Below, one piece after another: positions 51,971 to 62,280 of a stretch of 64,000 bases of DNA. The DNA is from Candidatus Methanomethylophilaceae archaeon (GTDB lineage: Archaea > Thermoplasmatota > Thermoplasmata > Methanomassiliicoccales > Methanomethylophilaceae). The notes beneath the pieces were generated by a model, which made no database searches, had not been told where the DNA came from, and saw only the letters and a program-made list of their open reading frames with translations. Location: assembly GCA_944320495.1 (NCBI GenBank), contig CALUHR010000008.1:42249-106248 (forward strand). The letters are read 5' to 3'. A program made the translations under genes and the position numbers. Each line of letters begins with the position of its first letter. Position 1 is the first letter of the stretch.

Positions 51971-53038
51971 ATGTCCGACTTGGATTCCGCGCTCAAGATG
52001 CAGATCGACATGATCAGGGCACAGGCAGAGACCCAGAAGAACATGTACCGGCAGATGTACGGATCCGATCCGGCGATGGCCGAACAGTTCTGCGCCCAGA
52101 TCGATCAGAACACCGAGATGCAGATCAACATGATCATGCAGATGATGGGCGGGAACCAGGATCCCGGGGAGGCCCTGCTCGACCAGATGTCGCATGCGAG
52201 GGACGTCCTCGGACAGCTCGGCTACGGTGAGGGAGAGATATCCGCAGCCATGGGCGACGACGCAGGGGACACCCTCACCGAGAGGGTTCTGGGGGACCTC
52301 GACCCGTCTGAGTTCGGATACGGCGACATCGTGACGGCCATCGCATCCCTCGACGAGCTCGGGGAGATGACCCCCGCTCCGGCGGATGCCGACGGGATTC
52401 GCAGGTTCGAGATCCTCCTGACCGGCATAATCTCCACCCTCAACGACCATCTGCTGGACGGCCTGGACGTGGAGCCGAGGAACGCCGAGAGCACGGACCT
52501 GGTGAGATCCATCCTGTCGAACTACTGGGGAGTGGAGGGGAGGGAGAGTCTCATCGACACCCTGAGGTACCTGATCGTGTCCGGACACACCATGGACTAT
52601 GTGAGCGCACTGGAAGCCATATCGTCCGGCAAGGACGCCGCCGCGCTCCATACCGAGGACATGGACGAGGAGGACATCGCGGTCTCCGACGCCAGGTTCG
52701 CGTTCACGGAGGCGTACGCCGGCAAGGTGGATCCGGTAATGCTCCGCGGGTGGGATCTGGGCAGGGCCGCCAACGTCACCCGCTGGGGATACTTCATCGG
52801 CTTCATCACCGAGGAGGAGGCCTGGGGACTCCTGGACCAGATAGCGGACGGGTGCATGGAGGCCTTCGACTCCTGGAGGTCCTTCGCCCAGTCGTACATC
52901 TTCGGGAGCATGTACTGGAAGTGCCCGTACGGCCCGGACGCATGCTACGAGAACATCGCAGGCCTGATGTTCGCCGTGGAGCACCTGCTCACCGAGGGCG
53001 AATGGAAGGACTCCCCCTGGGCGAGCGGCAGGGCATGA
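51971..53038 (+). CDS. DUF1266-domain protein
   Basis: 355 aa. N-terminal helical part rich in Met and Gln (MQIDMIRAQAETQKNMYRQM), then a DUF1266 domain with GWDLGRAANVTRWGYFIGF (about residues 258-276) and FDSWRSFAQSYIFGSMYW near 300. The domain is common in enterobacterial and gut-microbe proteins; no activity known. A TTTATAATG box 25-30 bases upstream. Stop overlaps the ankyrin gene start (ATGA). Confidence 0.83.
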   Translation: MSDLDSALKMQIDMIRAQAETQKNMYRQMYGSDPAMAEQFCAQIDQNTEMQINMIMQMMGGNQDPGEALLDQMSHARDVLGQLGYGEGEISAAMGDDAGDTLTERVLGDLDPSEFGYGDIVTAIASLDELGEMTPAPADADGIRRFEILLTGIISTLNDHLLDGLDVEPRNAESTDLVRSILSNYWGVEGRESLIDTLRYLIVSGHTMDYVSALEAISSGKDAAALHTEDMDEEDIAVSDARFAFTEAYAGKVDPVMLRGWDLGRAANVTRWGYFIGFITEEEAWGLLDQIADGCMEAFDSWRSFAQSYIFGSMYWKCPYGPDACYENIAGLMFAVEHLLTEGEWKDSPWASGRA

Positions 53039-54486
53039 ACCTGGAGGAGCTCGAGGCGGCCTACGGGTACGGCGGGTCGCGCGAAGAGGTCATGAGGGTC
53101 GTCAGAAAGATAGACCCGTCAGAGACGGCGCCGCACGGAGTCACCGCCTTGCACATCGCCGCCCGCCAGGTCGACCCCGAGACGATGGAGGCCCTCCTGG
53201 ATAGGGGATTCCGTGCCGGCGCCACCGACGAGTACGGCAACACCCCGCTGCATATCCTCGCGGTGCAGAGATGGGACGGCCGCGTGTCGAAGATGGCCGA
53301 ATGCACTGACCTCCTGCTGACCCACCGCTGCCCTCCGTCGAGGAGGGACGATCGCGGGAGGTGCTTCTATCACATAGCAGCGCAGATGCACAACCTGCCG
53401 ATGATTTCCGTCATCGGCCAGAGAATGGTGCGCTGCGACGCCCTCCTCGAGGACTCGGGGATGAACGCCCTGCACGTGCTGTGCGATTCGGCATCGAGCT
53501 ACGACTACATCCGCGAGAGCAGACCCGAGGAGTTCGAGGAGAAGGACCGCATGTGCCGCCGCATGGCCGAATGGCTGGTCGGATGCGGCATCGATCCGGA
53601 GGCGGAGACCAGGATCGGCAGGAAGGCCATCGACTTCGCCGTCGGGAACAGGATCAAGCTGACCTCCTCTTTCCTCGCCGGGAACGACGATGCTGTCTCG
53701 GGAGGCATGGACCTCCACCAGGCCGTAACAGTGGACGATGCGGAAGCCATCTCGGCGATACTCTCGGCCGGAGCCGACCCCGATGCGCTCTGCGACAGAC
53801 CGGGCGACTATCTCGGGATGACCCCGCTGATGGTGGCCTGCCGGAGGATGGCCAGGGAATCGGCGGAATCGCTTATCCGTGGAGGAGCATCCGCGTCCTA
53901 TGCGGACGGCCGCGACGGCAGGACCGCCCTCTACCATCTCCTGAGGGCCCTCTCCTCGACGGTGGGGACGGGAAGCAACGCCAGGGACTCGGGCAGCTTC
54001 CTCTCCATGCTGAGGATGGTCGCGGAGGCCCAGGGCACGCCGGATCTCCCGGTGAGCGATGAGGAAGGTCCCGCGCTCTGCTTCCTGGCGGGGAACGACA
54101 GGCTGGGACACACCTCGGACGGGAGGTCCGTGAGGAGCATCGCCTTCGAGACCCTCGCTTCCATGGGCGCGGATGTCGATGCCAGGGACAGCCACGGCCG
54201 CACGCCTCTGATGCTCGCTTGCGGGATCCCGGGGCCGGAATCGGAGGGCATCGTGTCCACCCTGATGGAGCTCGGGGCGGATTGCGACGCCCGCGACGGG
54301 GACGGCACCACCGCCCTCATGAGGGCGGCATCCATCCCGGGGAACGCGGGCATCGACCTCATCAGGGCGATGCTGGACTTCTGCGTGCCCGACCCAGGAC
54401 TGAGGGATTCGAAGGGCAGGGACGCGCTGGAGATGGCATCGGACGCCGGCAACGCCGACGTCGTCCGCCTTCTCCTCTCCCTGCGA
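53035..54486 (+). CDS. Ankyrin-repeat protein, ends at CGA
   Basis: 483 aa with degenerate and regular ankyrin repeats (GVTALHIAARQVDPETMEAL near residue 35, GMTPLMVACRRMARESAESL near 262, GRTPLMLACGIPGPES near 385, GRDALEMASDAGNADVVRLL at the end). The last repeat stops at LLLSL then CGA (54484-54486), 21 bases before the convergent ankyrin gene ends. As arginine, the frame runs on 49 codons antisense to that gene and stops at TAG. Confidence 0.87.
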
Positions 54487-54507
54487 GGGGACGAAGCCCT
54501 CCCGCCT

Positions 54508-55500
54508 TCAGCCCTTGGCACCGGCCGTCAGGAGCATCTCGACGATCTCGGTGAAACCGGACTCCGAAGCGTAATGCATCGCGGTGCGTCCGTCGTTATC
54601 GGCGGCATCGGGGTCCGCCCCGCTCTCGAGCAGTAGCGAGACGAAGTCGTTGCGCCCGTTGCGGGCCGCGAGGATCAGCGGGGTGGATCCCGAGCCGTTC
54701 TTGGCATCCACATCCGCTCCGGCGCTTATGAGCGCCCTGCCGATGTACTGGTTGCCGGCTGATGCCGCAAGGTGCATCGGACGGTCGCCCGTGTTCAGGC
54801 TGGCCGATGCGTCAGCGCCCGCTCCGAGGAGAAGCTCCACGATGCTCAGGTTGCCGCGGTGGACTGCCAGGAAGAGGGCGCTCTCCCCGTCGTCGTTCAG
54901 GGCGTTGACATCCGCTCCCGACTCCAGCAGGACGCGGACGACCTCGCCCTGCGAGTTCCAGCATGCCTGGTGGAGGGGCGTGTTGCCCGACGAATCGGTG
55001 ACGGAGGGTGATCCGGAACCCGCGGCGAGCGTGGATACGAGCCCCTTCAGACCCTTGGACGTCGCGATATCCATGACGGTGTGCCCGTCGTTGTCCGCTA
55101 TGGACGGGTCCGCGCCGTTCTCCAGCAGGAGCTTGGCGGCGTCGACCTTGCCCTCGGAGGCCATCGCCATGAGCGGCGTCCTTCCCTGGCGGTCGGCGGC
55201 GTTGACGTCGGCGCCGGCATCCAGGAGCATGCGGATGACGTCCTTGTTCCCGCTCCTCGACACCATATGGAGCGGCGTGGTGCTGTCGTTGGAGCACGCG
55301 CATGCATCGGCACCGTTCTCGATCAGCATGGAGACCAGGTCGCGGGCGCCCTTCTGGCTGGCGTAGTGGATGGCTGTGAATCCGGAGGGGTCCCTCTTGT
55401 TCACGTCGATCCCGCCCTTGGCGAGCAGGGCCTGCGCCACACCCTTCTGTCCGTTCTTGCATGCGTTCAGGAACATGTTGTCCATCTGTGTCATCATCAT
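54508..55500 (-). CDS. Ankyrin-repeat protein
   Basis: 330 aa from ATG 55500, chosen because it overlaps the upstream stop (ATGA) and begins MMMTQMDNMFL. Nine or so canonical repeats (GFTAIHYASQKGARDLVSML, GRTAMHYASESGFTEIVEML) make up the whole protein, so it is a binding scaffold. Last gene of the operon TetR, ankyrin, TPR, ankyrin. TGA stop. Confidence 0.92.
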   Translation of the reverse strand: MMMTQMDNMFLNACKNGQKGVAQALLAKGGIDVNKRDPSGFTAIHYASQKGARDLVSMLIENGADACACSNDSTTPLHMVSRSGNKDVIRMLLDAGADVNAADRQGRTPLMAMASEGKVDAAKLLLENGADPSIADNDGHTVMDIATSKGLKGLVSTLAAGSGSPSVTDSSGNTPLHQACWNSQGEVVRVLLESGADVNALNDDGESALFLAVHRGNLSIVELLLGAGADASASLNTGDRPMHLAASAGNQYIGRALISAGADVDAKNGSGSTPLILAARNGRNDFVSLLLESGADPDAADNDGRTAMHYASESGFTEIVEMLLTAGAKG

Positions 55501-55955
55501 CCCTCCCTGTGGAACGTCATCAGACCGAATGCCTCCAGCGGTGCGGCGATGCGGCGGGCCTCGTCGGTCTCGCCGCAGTCCGTCAGGCAGAGGCAGTACA
55601 GCCATCTCGCCAGCAGACCGGCGTAAGTGGGATTGCATCCGGGCATGGCCGGATTCATGGGCACCGGAGACATCATACCGGAGATGAGCGCCTCCCCGAC
55701 GGGATCGAACGCCCTCTGCGGGACGCCCTCGGTCAGGCGGCGAAACGCCAGGCCGGAGAGCTCCATGGCCTCGTCACCGCGGCCTGCGGACCTCATGCAG
55801 AATGCCTTGTTGTAGATCGTGCAGGCGTCGTCGGTGGCATCCGCCCTCTGGAGGATCATCCACGCGCCGGGGAGGTCCCCTGCCGCCATCATCTGGTAGG
55901 CGGCGGAGCCGTCGATGGTTGCCTTCGTCTTCACATCGCTGTCGAGGAAACCCAT
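55497..55955 (-). CDS. Small TPR-like protein
   Basis: 152 aa from ATG 55955 (MGFLDSDVKTKATIDGSAAY). Helical repeat region YQMMAAGDLPGAWMILQRAD and YNKAFCMRSAGRGDEAMELS resembles tetratricopeptide counting domains. GAGGTG, which follows directly on the CGA ending the upstream ankyrin gene, serves as its ribosome site five bases before the ATG. Under the standard code it would be the C-terminal part of that ankyrin protein. Stop overlaps the downstream ankyrin start. Confidence 0.7.
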   Translation of the reverse strand: MGFLDSDVKTKATIDGSAAYQMMAAGDLPGAWMILQRADATDDACTIYNKAFCMRSAGRGDEAMELSGLAFRRLTEGVPQRAFDPVGEALISGMMSPVPMNPAMPGCNPTYAGLLARWLYCLCLTDCGETDEARRIAAPLEAFGLMTFHREG

Positions 55956-55964
55956 GCGAACACC

Positions 55965-57179
55965 TCGGACCATCAGCTCCATCACCGATTCCATGCCCGC
56001 GGAGGCCGCCATCTCGCCGGCGGTGACCCCCTTATCGTCGGGTATGTCGTATCTGGCGCCCTTCTTCACGAGCAGCCTGGCCGACTTCTCGTCCCTCCAG
56101 GAGATCGCGTGGTGAAGGGCCGTCCTGCCGTGCGAATCGCAGGCGTCCAGTGCGGCGCCTGCCACCACGAGGGGCTTGACCACGGCCCCGTGGCCGTTGG
56201 AGACGGCCGCCATCAGAGGCATGGTGCCGTCGTTCATCGCGATGTTCGGATCCGCCCCGAGGTTCAGCAGGGCCTCCGAGAGCCCGCCGTCCTGGTAGCG
56301 GTAGGATGTCAGCACGAGGATCAGAGGGGTCATGCCCCTGTCGTCGGCTACGTCGAGGCATCCGACCTTCGACAGTATGGCGATCTTGCGTGAAACTACA
56401 GCCTCCATGCCCGGCACGGATTGCCATTGGCGGCAGACGCTGACGGGGGGCTGCATGACCGCGTAGTGCGCCGCCGTGCGTCCGGAGTTGTCTGTCCGGG
56501 ATGTGTCCGCACCCCTGCCGATCAGCAGATCGGCGGACGCATCGTCCCCGATGAGACAGGCGGCGCAGAGGGGCGTTACTGAATCGAAATCCACCGCGTG
56601 TCCGTATCCCTGACGGGCCTCCGAACCGGGTGCGTCTGGATCGGCGCCCGTGTCCAGGAGCGCCTCGGCCAGATCCCTGTGTCCGAAGAGGACCGACAGG
56701 TGCAGGGGCGTGGCGCCGTATGCGTTGCAGACCATCCAATCTCCGGCATCGCCGGCGAGACGGGCCACGGCGGCCATCTCGGCCTCGCGGTCCCCCGCCC
56801 ACCCGGACCTCTCCATGGAGGCCAGAAGATGGAGGGCGTTGGAACCGGCGCGGTTGCACGATGTCAGGTCGGCGCCCGCCTCGGACAGACCCTTATAGAC
56901 CTCAGGACGGCAGATGCAGTGGGAGGCGCACATCGTCGGCAGCGTCTCCCCGTCGGGGAACCTGACACGGAGATCGAAGCCCCTGCCGGCGAGCATGCCG
57001 ATGAAATCGGTCGCCCGATCGGATTTGAGGGCCCTCTCGATCAGGCCCTCGGCGGCGTTCGCCTCGTCATCGTCATCCATGTCGAATCCTGATATCATCT
57101 CGGCAGCATCCGAAGCGGCCTGCTCCGCCCTGCCCTGGAAGAAATCCAGTTCGATCCTCCTTATCGCATCCCCATCCAT
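55965..57179 (-). CDS. Ankyrin-repeat protein, ends at CGA
   Basis: 404 aa from ATG 57179 (AAGGGGTG upstream). N-terminal helical segment, then ankyrin repeats (GATPLHLSVLFGHRDLAEAL near residue 155, GRTALHHAISWRDEKSARLL near 357). Final repeat ends MESVMELMV, then CGA (55967-55965), which forms part of CGAGGTG before the next gene's ATG. Part of the operon downstream of TetR. Confidence 0.85.
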
Positions 57180-57198
57180 TATCGGCACCCCTTCGGAA

Positions 57199-57807
57199 TC
57201 GTCTCTGCACAGCATCCACCCTCAGGCCCGAGACCAGTTCGACGAGACGGTCCACCTGGATGTCGATGGCCTCATCCACGGCCTCCCCGTAGAGGAACGG
57301 CAGCGAATGCTTGCCCGTCCGTCCTATCCAGACGATCGACATCAGCATGTTATAGAACACACGGGGATCGAGACGGCTGACCGGGACGCCGAGCAGATTG
57401 AGGACCTCGGCGAAGAGCACGATGCGGTCGTTCTTGAATCCGGCGAACTCCTCGTCGCTCAGCAGCGTCCTGATGTACGTCTGGTCGTCGAAAGTGGCGA
57501 TGAACCATCTGCCGGACAGCAGATCGTCCAGGGTGGTCCTCAGACCGTTGTCCGCGCCGTAGTTCCAGACGTTGGTTCTGAAGCATCCGAGCATGTCCTC
57601 CGACTGGAGGTGGAACATCTCGATTATCAGGGCGGCTTTCGACGGGAAGAACGAGTAGAAGAACGTCTTCGAGATCCCTTCGGGAAGATAGATGTCCTCA
57701 AGGCTGGTCTCCCTGAGACCCTTCTCGGCGAAGACCTCTGCGGAACGCCTCAGCATATTCATGCGGATGGCGTCGCGTTCCTCCGCAGTGTACGCCTTCC
57801 TGGACAT
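57199..57807 (-). CDS. TetR-family regulator, ends at CGA
   Basis: 202 aa, a normal TetR length. N-terminal helix-turn-helix: AEVFAEKGLRETSLEDIY (about residues 23-40) and ISKTFFYSFFPSKAALIIEM. C-terminal ligand domain unassigned. Coherent sequence ends GLRVDAVQR then CGA (57201-57199); with arginine it runs 42 more codons into the ankyrin gene. The ankyrin ribosome site starts within ten bases. It probably controls this operon. Confidence 0.88.
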
Positions 57808-57842
57808 CGCGTTTGATATCGACGCCTGCGGTTAAAGACCTT

Positions 57843-57855
57843 CGCATCGTATGCG
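57843..57855. promoter_or_regulatory. Palindrome overlapping the TetR promoter
   Basis: CGCATCGTATGCG: 5-bp arms around a 3-base centre, about 36-48 bases before the tetR ATG and touching its TATA-like GATAAATACGC. A plausible autoregulatory TetR operator. Confidence 0.45.
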
Positions 57856-57898
57856 TATTTATCGTCGGATACGGGGGCCGAAGCCCCGCATCCATGGT

Positions 57899-58948
57899 TC
57901 AGTACGGGTTGGCCTCGGAAACCTCGACCATGGCCCTGATGTTCTCTATCGGCGTCCCATATGGGACCGCGCAACCCGGACCGATGATGAATCCTCCGCC
58001 CTCACCGGCCTCGTCGAAGCATCTCTGGGACTCGCGCCTCACATCGTCGGCGGTCCCGCTCATGATCACCGATACGGGATCTATGTTACCCACGATGGCG
58101 CTCCTCCCCCTGAGGGCCTCCTTCGCGGCCCTCATGTCGACGGCATGGTCGAGACTGAATGCGGCGGCGCCGACCTTGGCGAAGTCCGCCAGCATCGGGC
58201 CGGTATCACCGCAGATGTGGACCATCGTCGGAGCCCCGTAGCGGCTCCTCAGATGGGACACGATGGAGATCAGGTTCCCCATGTTGTACTCCCTGAACAT
58301 GTTGTCGTCGATCATGCTCGCAGATGATACCGGATCGGTGCACACCACATAGTCGGCATCGAAGGACTCGAGCTCCGCTGAGACGATGTCCCTGCATAGC
58401 GCTGCACCCTTGGCTATGACCCTCTTGGCCTCGTCCGGGGCCATGAGCATGTCCATCAGAAGGCTCTCCGCCCCTCTGAGGTACGAGGCGACGGTAAGCG
58501 GCCCCTCGCACCAGGCCGGAGCCATAGCTCCCTCGCATCCCCTGCCCACGGCGGCAAGAGCCTCGATCACGTACCTGTGGAACATCGGCGAGTCCTTCTC
58601 GTCGAACGGATCGTACAGCGGCTTGGCGTCCACATCCTCCGGACTGTTGTAGTAGGCGTTCTTCAGGGACCCGGGCTCGTTCTCCGGGAGCTTTATCTCG
58701 ACTCCGGGGAGGTCCATGAAGATGCCCTTGGTCTCCAGGGGACCGAAGAAAAGGTCCGCGCCCGTGTCGGCCACCCACCTCCTCATGATCTCCGTGATCA
58801 GGGCGGGGTCCTCCCTGCACTCCCTGACGGTGTGGCCGGTGTAGCTGAGCATCGCGCTGTTGCCGAAGTCGCAGACAGGGGCCCTGTCGGGGATCTCGCC
58901 CTTGAACACAGCAACACAACGCTCCTTGGAATCCATCCTGACGGTCAT
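57899..58948 (-). CDS. MtaA/MtbA-type methylcobamide:CoM methyltransferase (uroporphyrinogen decarboxylase family)
   Basis: 349 aa from ATG 58948 (MTVRMDSKERCVAVFKGE). TIM-barrel of the UroD/MtaA family with the zinc site VHICGDTGP (about residue 243) and a later cysteine in IGPGCAVPYGTP, as in CoM methyltransferases that take a methyl group from a corrinoid protein to coenzyme M. Its own TATA (CTATAAATAC) lies 30-40 bases upstream. No corrinoid protein or substrate methyltransferase is adjacent, so the donor is unknown. TGA stop. Confidence 0.82.
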   Translation of the reverse strand: MTVRMDSKERCVAVFKGEIPDRAPVCDFGNSAMLSYTGHTVRECREDPALITEIMRRWVADTGADLFFGPLETKGIFMDLPGVEIKLPENEPGSLKNAYYNSPEDVDAKPLYDPFDEKDSPMFHRYVIEALAAVGRGCEGAMAPAWCEGPLTVASYLRGAESLLMDMLMAPDEAKRVIAKGAALCRDIVSAELESFDADYVVCTDPVSSASMIDDNMFREYNMGNLISIVSHLRSRYGAPTMVHICGDTGPMLADFAKVGAAAFSLDHAVDMRAAKEALRGRSAIVGNIDPVSVIMSGTADDVRRESQRCFDEAGEGGGFIIGPGCAVPYGTPIENIRAMVEVSEANPY

Positions 58949-59104
58949 GGTGATACCCGACACGATGATTCGTCGTCTGACGTATTTATAGTACGGATTG
59001 CGGACATCACAAGACTGCGACTTGAGTATGGACGATTGGTCCACGAAATCCTTCCGGATCGGAAGGCTTGGTATCCAGACGTCTGATTCGAGAAAGTTAT
59101 AAAT

Positions 59105-59143
59105 CCCGCCTCGGGGGCGGGTGCCGCCGGAAGACCCGGCGGC
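59105..59143 (-). terminator. Two adjacent GC hairpins after mscS
   Basis: GCCGCCGG/CCGGCGGC (59123-59143, 5-base loop) and CCCGCC/GGCGGG (59105-59121) directly behind the minus-strand mscS stop, followed by AT-rich ATTTATAAC on that strand. Probable transcription end or 3' stabiliser. Confidence 0.55.
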
Positions 59144-59150
59144 TTGTTTG

Positions 59151-60755
59151 TCACTGCCCCTCGGGGGTGGTGTCGTCGTCCTTGCGCTTGCCGTCGCAGG
59201 GGGTCTGGACGATGATGTCCAGCTTGTTGAACGGGATCTCGATGCCGTTCTCCTCGAACAGCTGGAAGATCCTCTCCCTCATCTGCCCGGCGTAGGTTCC
59301 GTTGCTGTCGAAGTCGTCGACGTAGGCGGCCAGCCTGAGCTCGATGGACGAGGACAGGAAGTTGGTGAGCCTGGTGGAGGGCAGGGATCTGGAGCCGTCC
59401 TTGATCACATGGGGGTGCTCCATCGCGGCCTGAACCATCAGCTCCTGGGCCTTCTTCAGGTCGCTTCCGTAGGAGACGGTCATGTAGACGTAGGTCCTGG
59501 TGTCGGGGTTCTCGGCGGTCATGTTGACGATGGTTCCGCCGGAGACGATGTTGTTGGGGATCGTTACGACCTGGTCCTGGTCCCAGTTGTCGAACTCTGT
59601 GAACATGAGCTTGACCTTCCTGACGATGTAGACCTGCCCGCCGATGTTCACGAAGTCGCCCCTCTTGAACGGCCTGGTGGACAGGAGCACGATTCCGGAG
59701 AAGAACTGGTTGAGGATGTTCTGAGCGCCGAGCGTGATACCCAGGGTGATCACTCCAGCGCTGAGCAGTATGCCCGTCAGGTCCACGCCGAATATGGCGA
59801 GGATGCCTGCCACCGCGGCGATGCAGATCACGATCTTGCCGATCATCTTGAACAGCGGGATGAGGGACGAGTCGATGCCCGAGTCGGTGCCGCGCTCCAC
59901 TCCGCGGAGCACCGCGCTGATGATGAACACGTAGACGGTCCAGGCCATCATGGCGCCGATGATCAGATACAGGACGCCGGAGATGGTGCTGAACGCGTCC
60001 CTGATCTCCGGGCTCACGCCCAGGATGGTGAGGCACTGGTTGAGCGCCAGAACAGCGATGAGGGCGACGACGAGGCTGGTGAGGTTCTTGCGCACCTTCC
60101 TCCTCTCGCCCTCGGACCCCTTCCCCGTGAATATGCGGGCGAAGAGGGGGATGAACACGAGGCACACGGCGTAGGCGATGATGATCCAGACCACCAGGGT
60201 GACCAAGGCGGTGACCCACTCGGACCCGAGGACGCCGTCGAGAGTGTTCGGGAACATGCCGAGGAACTTGTTGTCGCCGTCGGCGGAGTAGAATGCGGAG
60301 GTCACCGAGATGTCGGCGGTGACCGTCAGGGTGAAGGGCTCGACACCGTCCTCGAGGTCGGTGAACGTGAGGTTCACCGTGGCGGTCTCGGTGGGGCTGT
60401 CGTCGTACCTGTCTATGGACACGGTGACGTCGACCATGGCAACCTGCCCGGAATCTGTGAGCCTGTCGGGCATGAGCATGTCCTTGTTCGACGTCGCGGT
60501 GACATCCACGCTGTCGGAGCTGCCTTCGGCGTCCACCGTCAGCGACAGGTAGCAGTCGGATGTGTTGTACACGTAGATGATGAACGAATCGCTGCCGCCG
60601 CTCCCGATCTCCATCGAGAGGTGATCGCCCGAGGCGGATCCCGGCAGCGTGATGACGATGTCCTCCGGCGTCGCGGACTCAGCGTCGGATGCCAGGGGCA
60701 CGACGAGGAACGCGGCTGCCAGGATGACGGCCAGGACTGCTGTCCTTTTGAACAT
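59151..60755 (-). CDS. mscS: MscS-family mechanosensitive channel with extracellular domain
   Basis: 534 aa. Signal peptide (residues 1-25, VLAVILAAAFLVVPLASDAE), a beta-rich outside domain (about 30-170), then membrane helices and the MscS pore helix with GITLGAQNILNQFFSGIVLL (about residues 345-365) and cytosolic beta domain (RPFKRGDFVNIGGQ). The large extracytoplasmic N-domain is longer than in E. coli MscS. Tension-gated release of solutes under osmotic downshift. TGA stop. Confidence 0.92.
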   Translation of the reverse strand: MFKRTAVLAVILAAAFLVVPLASDAESATPEDIVITLPGSASGDHLSMEIGSGGSDSFIIYVYNTSDCYLSLTVDAEGSSDSVDVTATSNKDMLMPDRLTDSGQVAMVDVTVSIDRYDDSPTETATVNLTFTDLEDGVEPFTLTVTADISVTSAFYSADGDNKFLGMFPNTLDGVLGSEWVTALVTLVVWIIIAYAVCLVFIPLFARIFTGKGSEGERRKVRKNLTSLVVALIAVLALNQCLTILGVSPEIRDAFSTISGVLYLIIGAMMAWTVYVFIISAVLRGVERGTDSGIDSSLIPLFKMIGKIVICIAAVAGILAIFGVDLTGILLSAGVITLGITLGAQNILNQFFSGIVLLSTRPFKRGDFVNIGGQVYIVRKVKLMFTEFDNWDQDQVVTIPNNIVSGGTIVNMTAENPDTRTYVYMTVSYGSDLKKAQELMVQAAMEHPHVIKDGSRSLPSTRLTNFLSSSIELRLAAYVDDFDSNGTYAGQMRERIFQLFEENGIEIPFNKLDIIVQTPCDGKRKDDDTTPEGQ

Positions 60756-60929
60756 GCTCAGATGTAGCTCTCACGGTTAAAATGGGTTTCCCAGCATCCG
60801 AACGCGATTCCGGCGGTAAACGACCGAATCGTTCAATACACCGACGACAATCGGGCTTGCGGGATCTTCCGGATGATGAGGAACCGAGGCTGACCCGTGA
60901 TGAGCCCTATGAGTCCTGACGGGGTCCCA

Positions 60930-61466
60930 TCGCTGCTGCGAATAGTCCGACATACCGGTGTACCCCATGAAATCGGACAGCTTCATCCCGTTCTCCCATC
61001 TCATGATGTAGTACCCGCTGTCCGAGACCTCCAGCTTGGGCAGCCTGCGGTACAGCACGCTGTGCCTTCCCCTGTAGGCGTGGTCCGTGGGTATGGTGAA
61101 CAGACGCCACGGGTCTCCGCGCTGGGACTTCAGCCGGAAGGCGTAGATCGGGACGAGATGCGAGCGGCAGCAGTCAGCGAGCATGATGTCGGCCTGCTCC
61201 GTGAGATGCTGGTTCTTGCTGAAGTGGAGGACGCTGTCCCCGGAGCTCTTCACCTCGATGGGGAACGAGAAGTCCCATCTGAGAGCCACCAGGTCCACTC
61301 CAAGGGATCCGGCGGCGCGGATGACCATGAACGGGTCCGTGAGCATCGTCTGGTAGTTCGCCTTCTCCATGGCATCGCAGGTCTTCACCATCTTAGCTAT
61401 GGCCTTCTGGTCGCCCGTGAGGAGGGACTTCAGCTCGCGCTCGTAGACGTCGCCCGGTGGTGCCAT
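60930..61466 (-). CDS. Hjc-like Holliday junction resolvase family nuclease, ends at CGA
   Basis: 178 aa. PDDEXK fold signs: YERELKSLL (Glu near residue 10), GVDLVALRWDF (Asp near 58), FPIEVKSS (Glu-x-Lys near 71). Resolvases of this family cut four-way junctions, although longer than archaeal Hjc (about 130 aa), so substrate is uncertain. Coherent sequence ends MSDYSQQ then CGA (60932-60930); reading on adds 50 residues of low-quality sequence to TAA. Confidence 0.75.
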
Positions 61467-61656
61467 GATGGTTGTCGATTCCCGATGCCATATTTAAAGA
61501 GAACAAGGGGGGTGCAGCGAAAACCCCCCTCCCTGGCGATCAAGAGATGATCTTGACAATCCTTTATCTCCCGATGTCAGATATCGTACCGAGGGATGCA
61601 TGGATGATCGGAACCACCGTCACATTCGCAAAGATGCACACTGGAGGGAGGCTCCG

Positions 61657-62280
61657 ATGCCGACCTGCCCCAAGTGCGGAGCCTACAACCCGGACAGTTA
61701 CGAGTTCTGCTCCAGATGCGGCGAGATGATGTCGCCCGTCGAGATGGGCGCACCCGTCTCCAGGAGATACGCCGCGGACCGTCCCGCTCTGCGCTACCTG
61801 CTCATAGTCCTGCAGATAGTCCCGTGCGTGCTGGGACTCTACCTGCTGTTCGGCACGAGGCTCGACATCACCGGCTTCTACGGATTCTTCTCCGATACGA
61901 TGTCCATAATGGAGATCCTCGACCAGGGCTGGTACCCCACCAGCATCTCCGCGTCCGGATTCACCATCATCTTCTGGATATCCGCCATACTCTTCATCGT
62001 GGGCCTCTCCGTCCCGGTGTTCCACATATTCGGATACGTCATGACCCTCGGAATGGCCATGGGCATGTCGGAGATGTACGTGTTCGGCTCCGACTCCATC
62101 ATCATAGTCGGGGCGGATGTCGGCGGCATGGAGATCCTGGCGGTCCTCGGCCTGCTCATGGGGATCGCGGCGCTGCTCCTGTGGTTCGCCGTCGTCGTGC
62201 GCGGACCCTGCGCCAGCATGCCCCTGAAGCTGAGGCTCGCATACGTGTGGACCGGCAGGGTCGGTGAGAGGGAGAGGCGA
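61657..62280 (+). CDS. Zinc-ribbon membrane protein, ends at CGA
   Basis: 207 aa from ATG 61657, preceded by GGAGGGAG. Zinc ribbon MPTCPKCGAYNPDSYEFCSR at the start, then about four membrane helices (LLIVLQIVPCVLGLYLLF, IIFWISAILFIVGLSV and others). Ends GERER then CGA (62278-62280), which abuts the CGA of the convergent hydrolase as CGATCG. As arginine both genes run on through each other. Function unknown. Confidence 0.78.

Noticed and set aside
61564..62280. Hydrolase frame running through the zinc-ribbon membrane gene
   Set aside because: The plus-strand gene has a ribosome site, zinc ribbon and membrane helices; the antisense frame has none.
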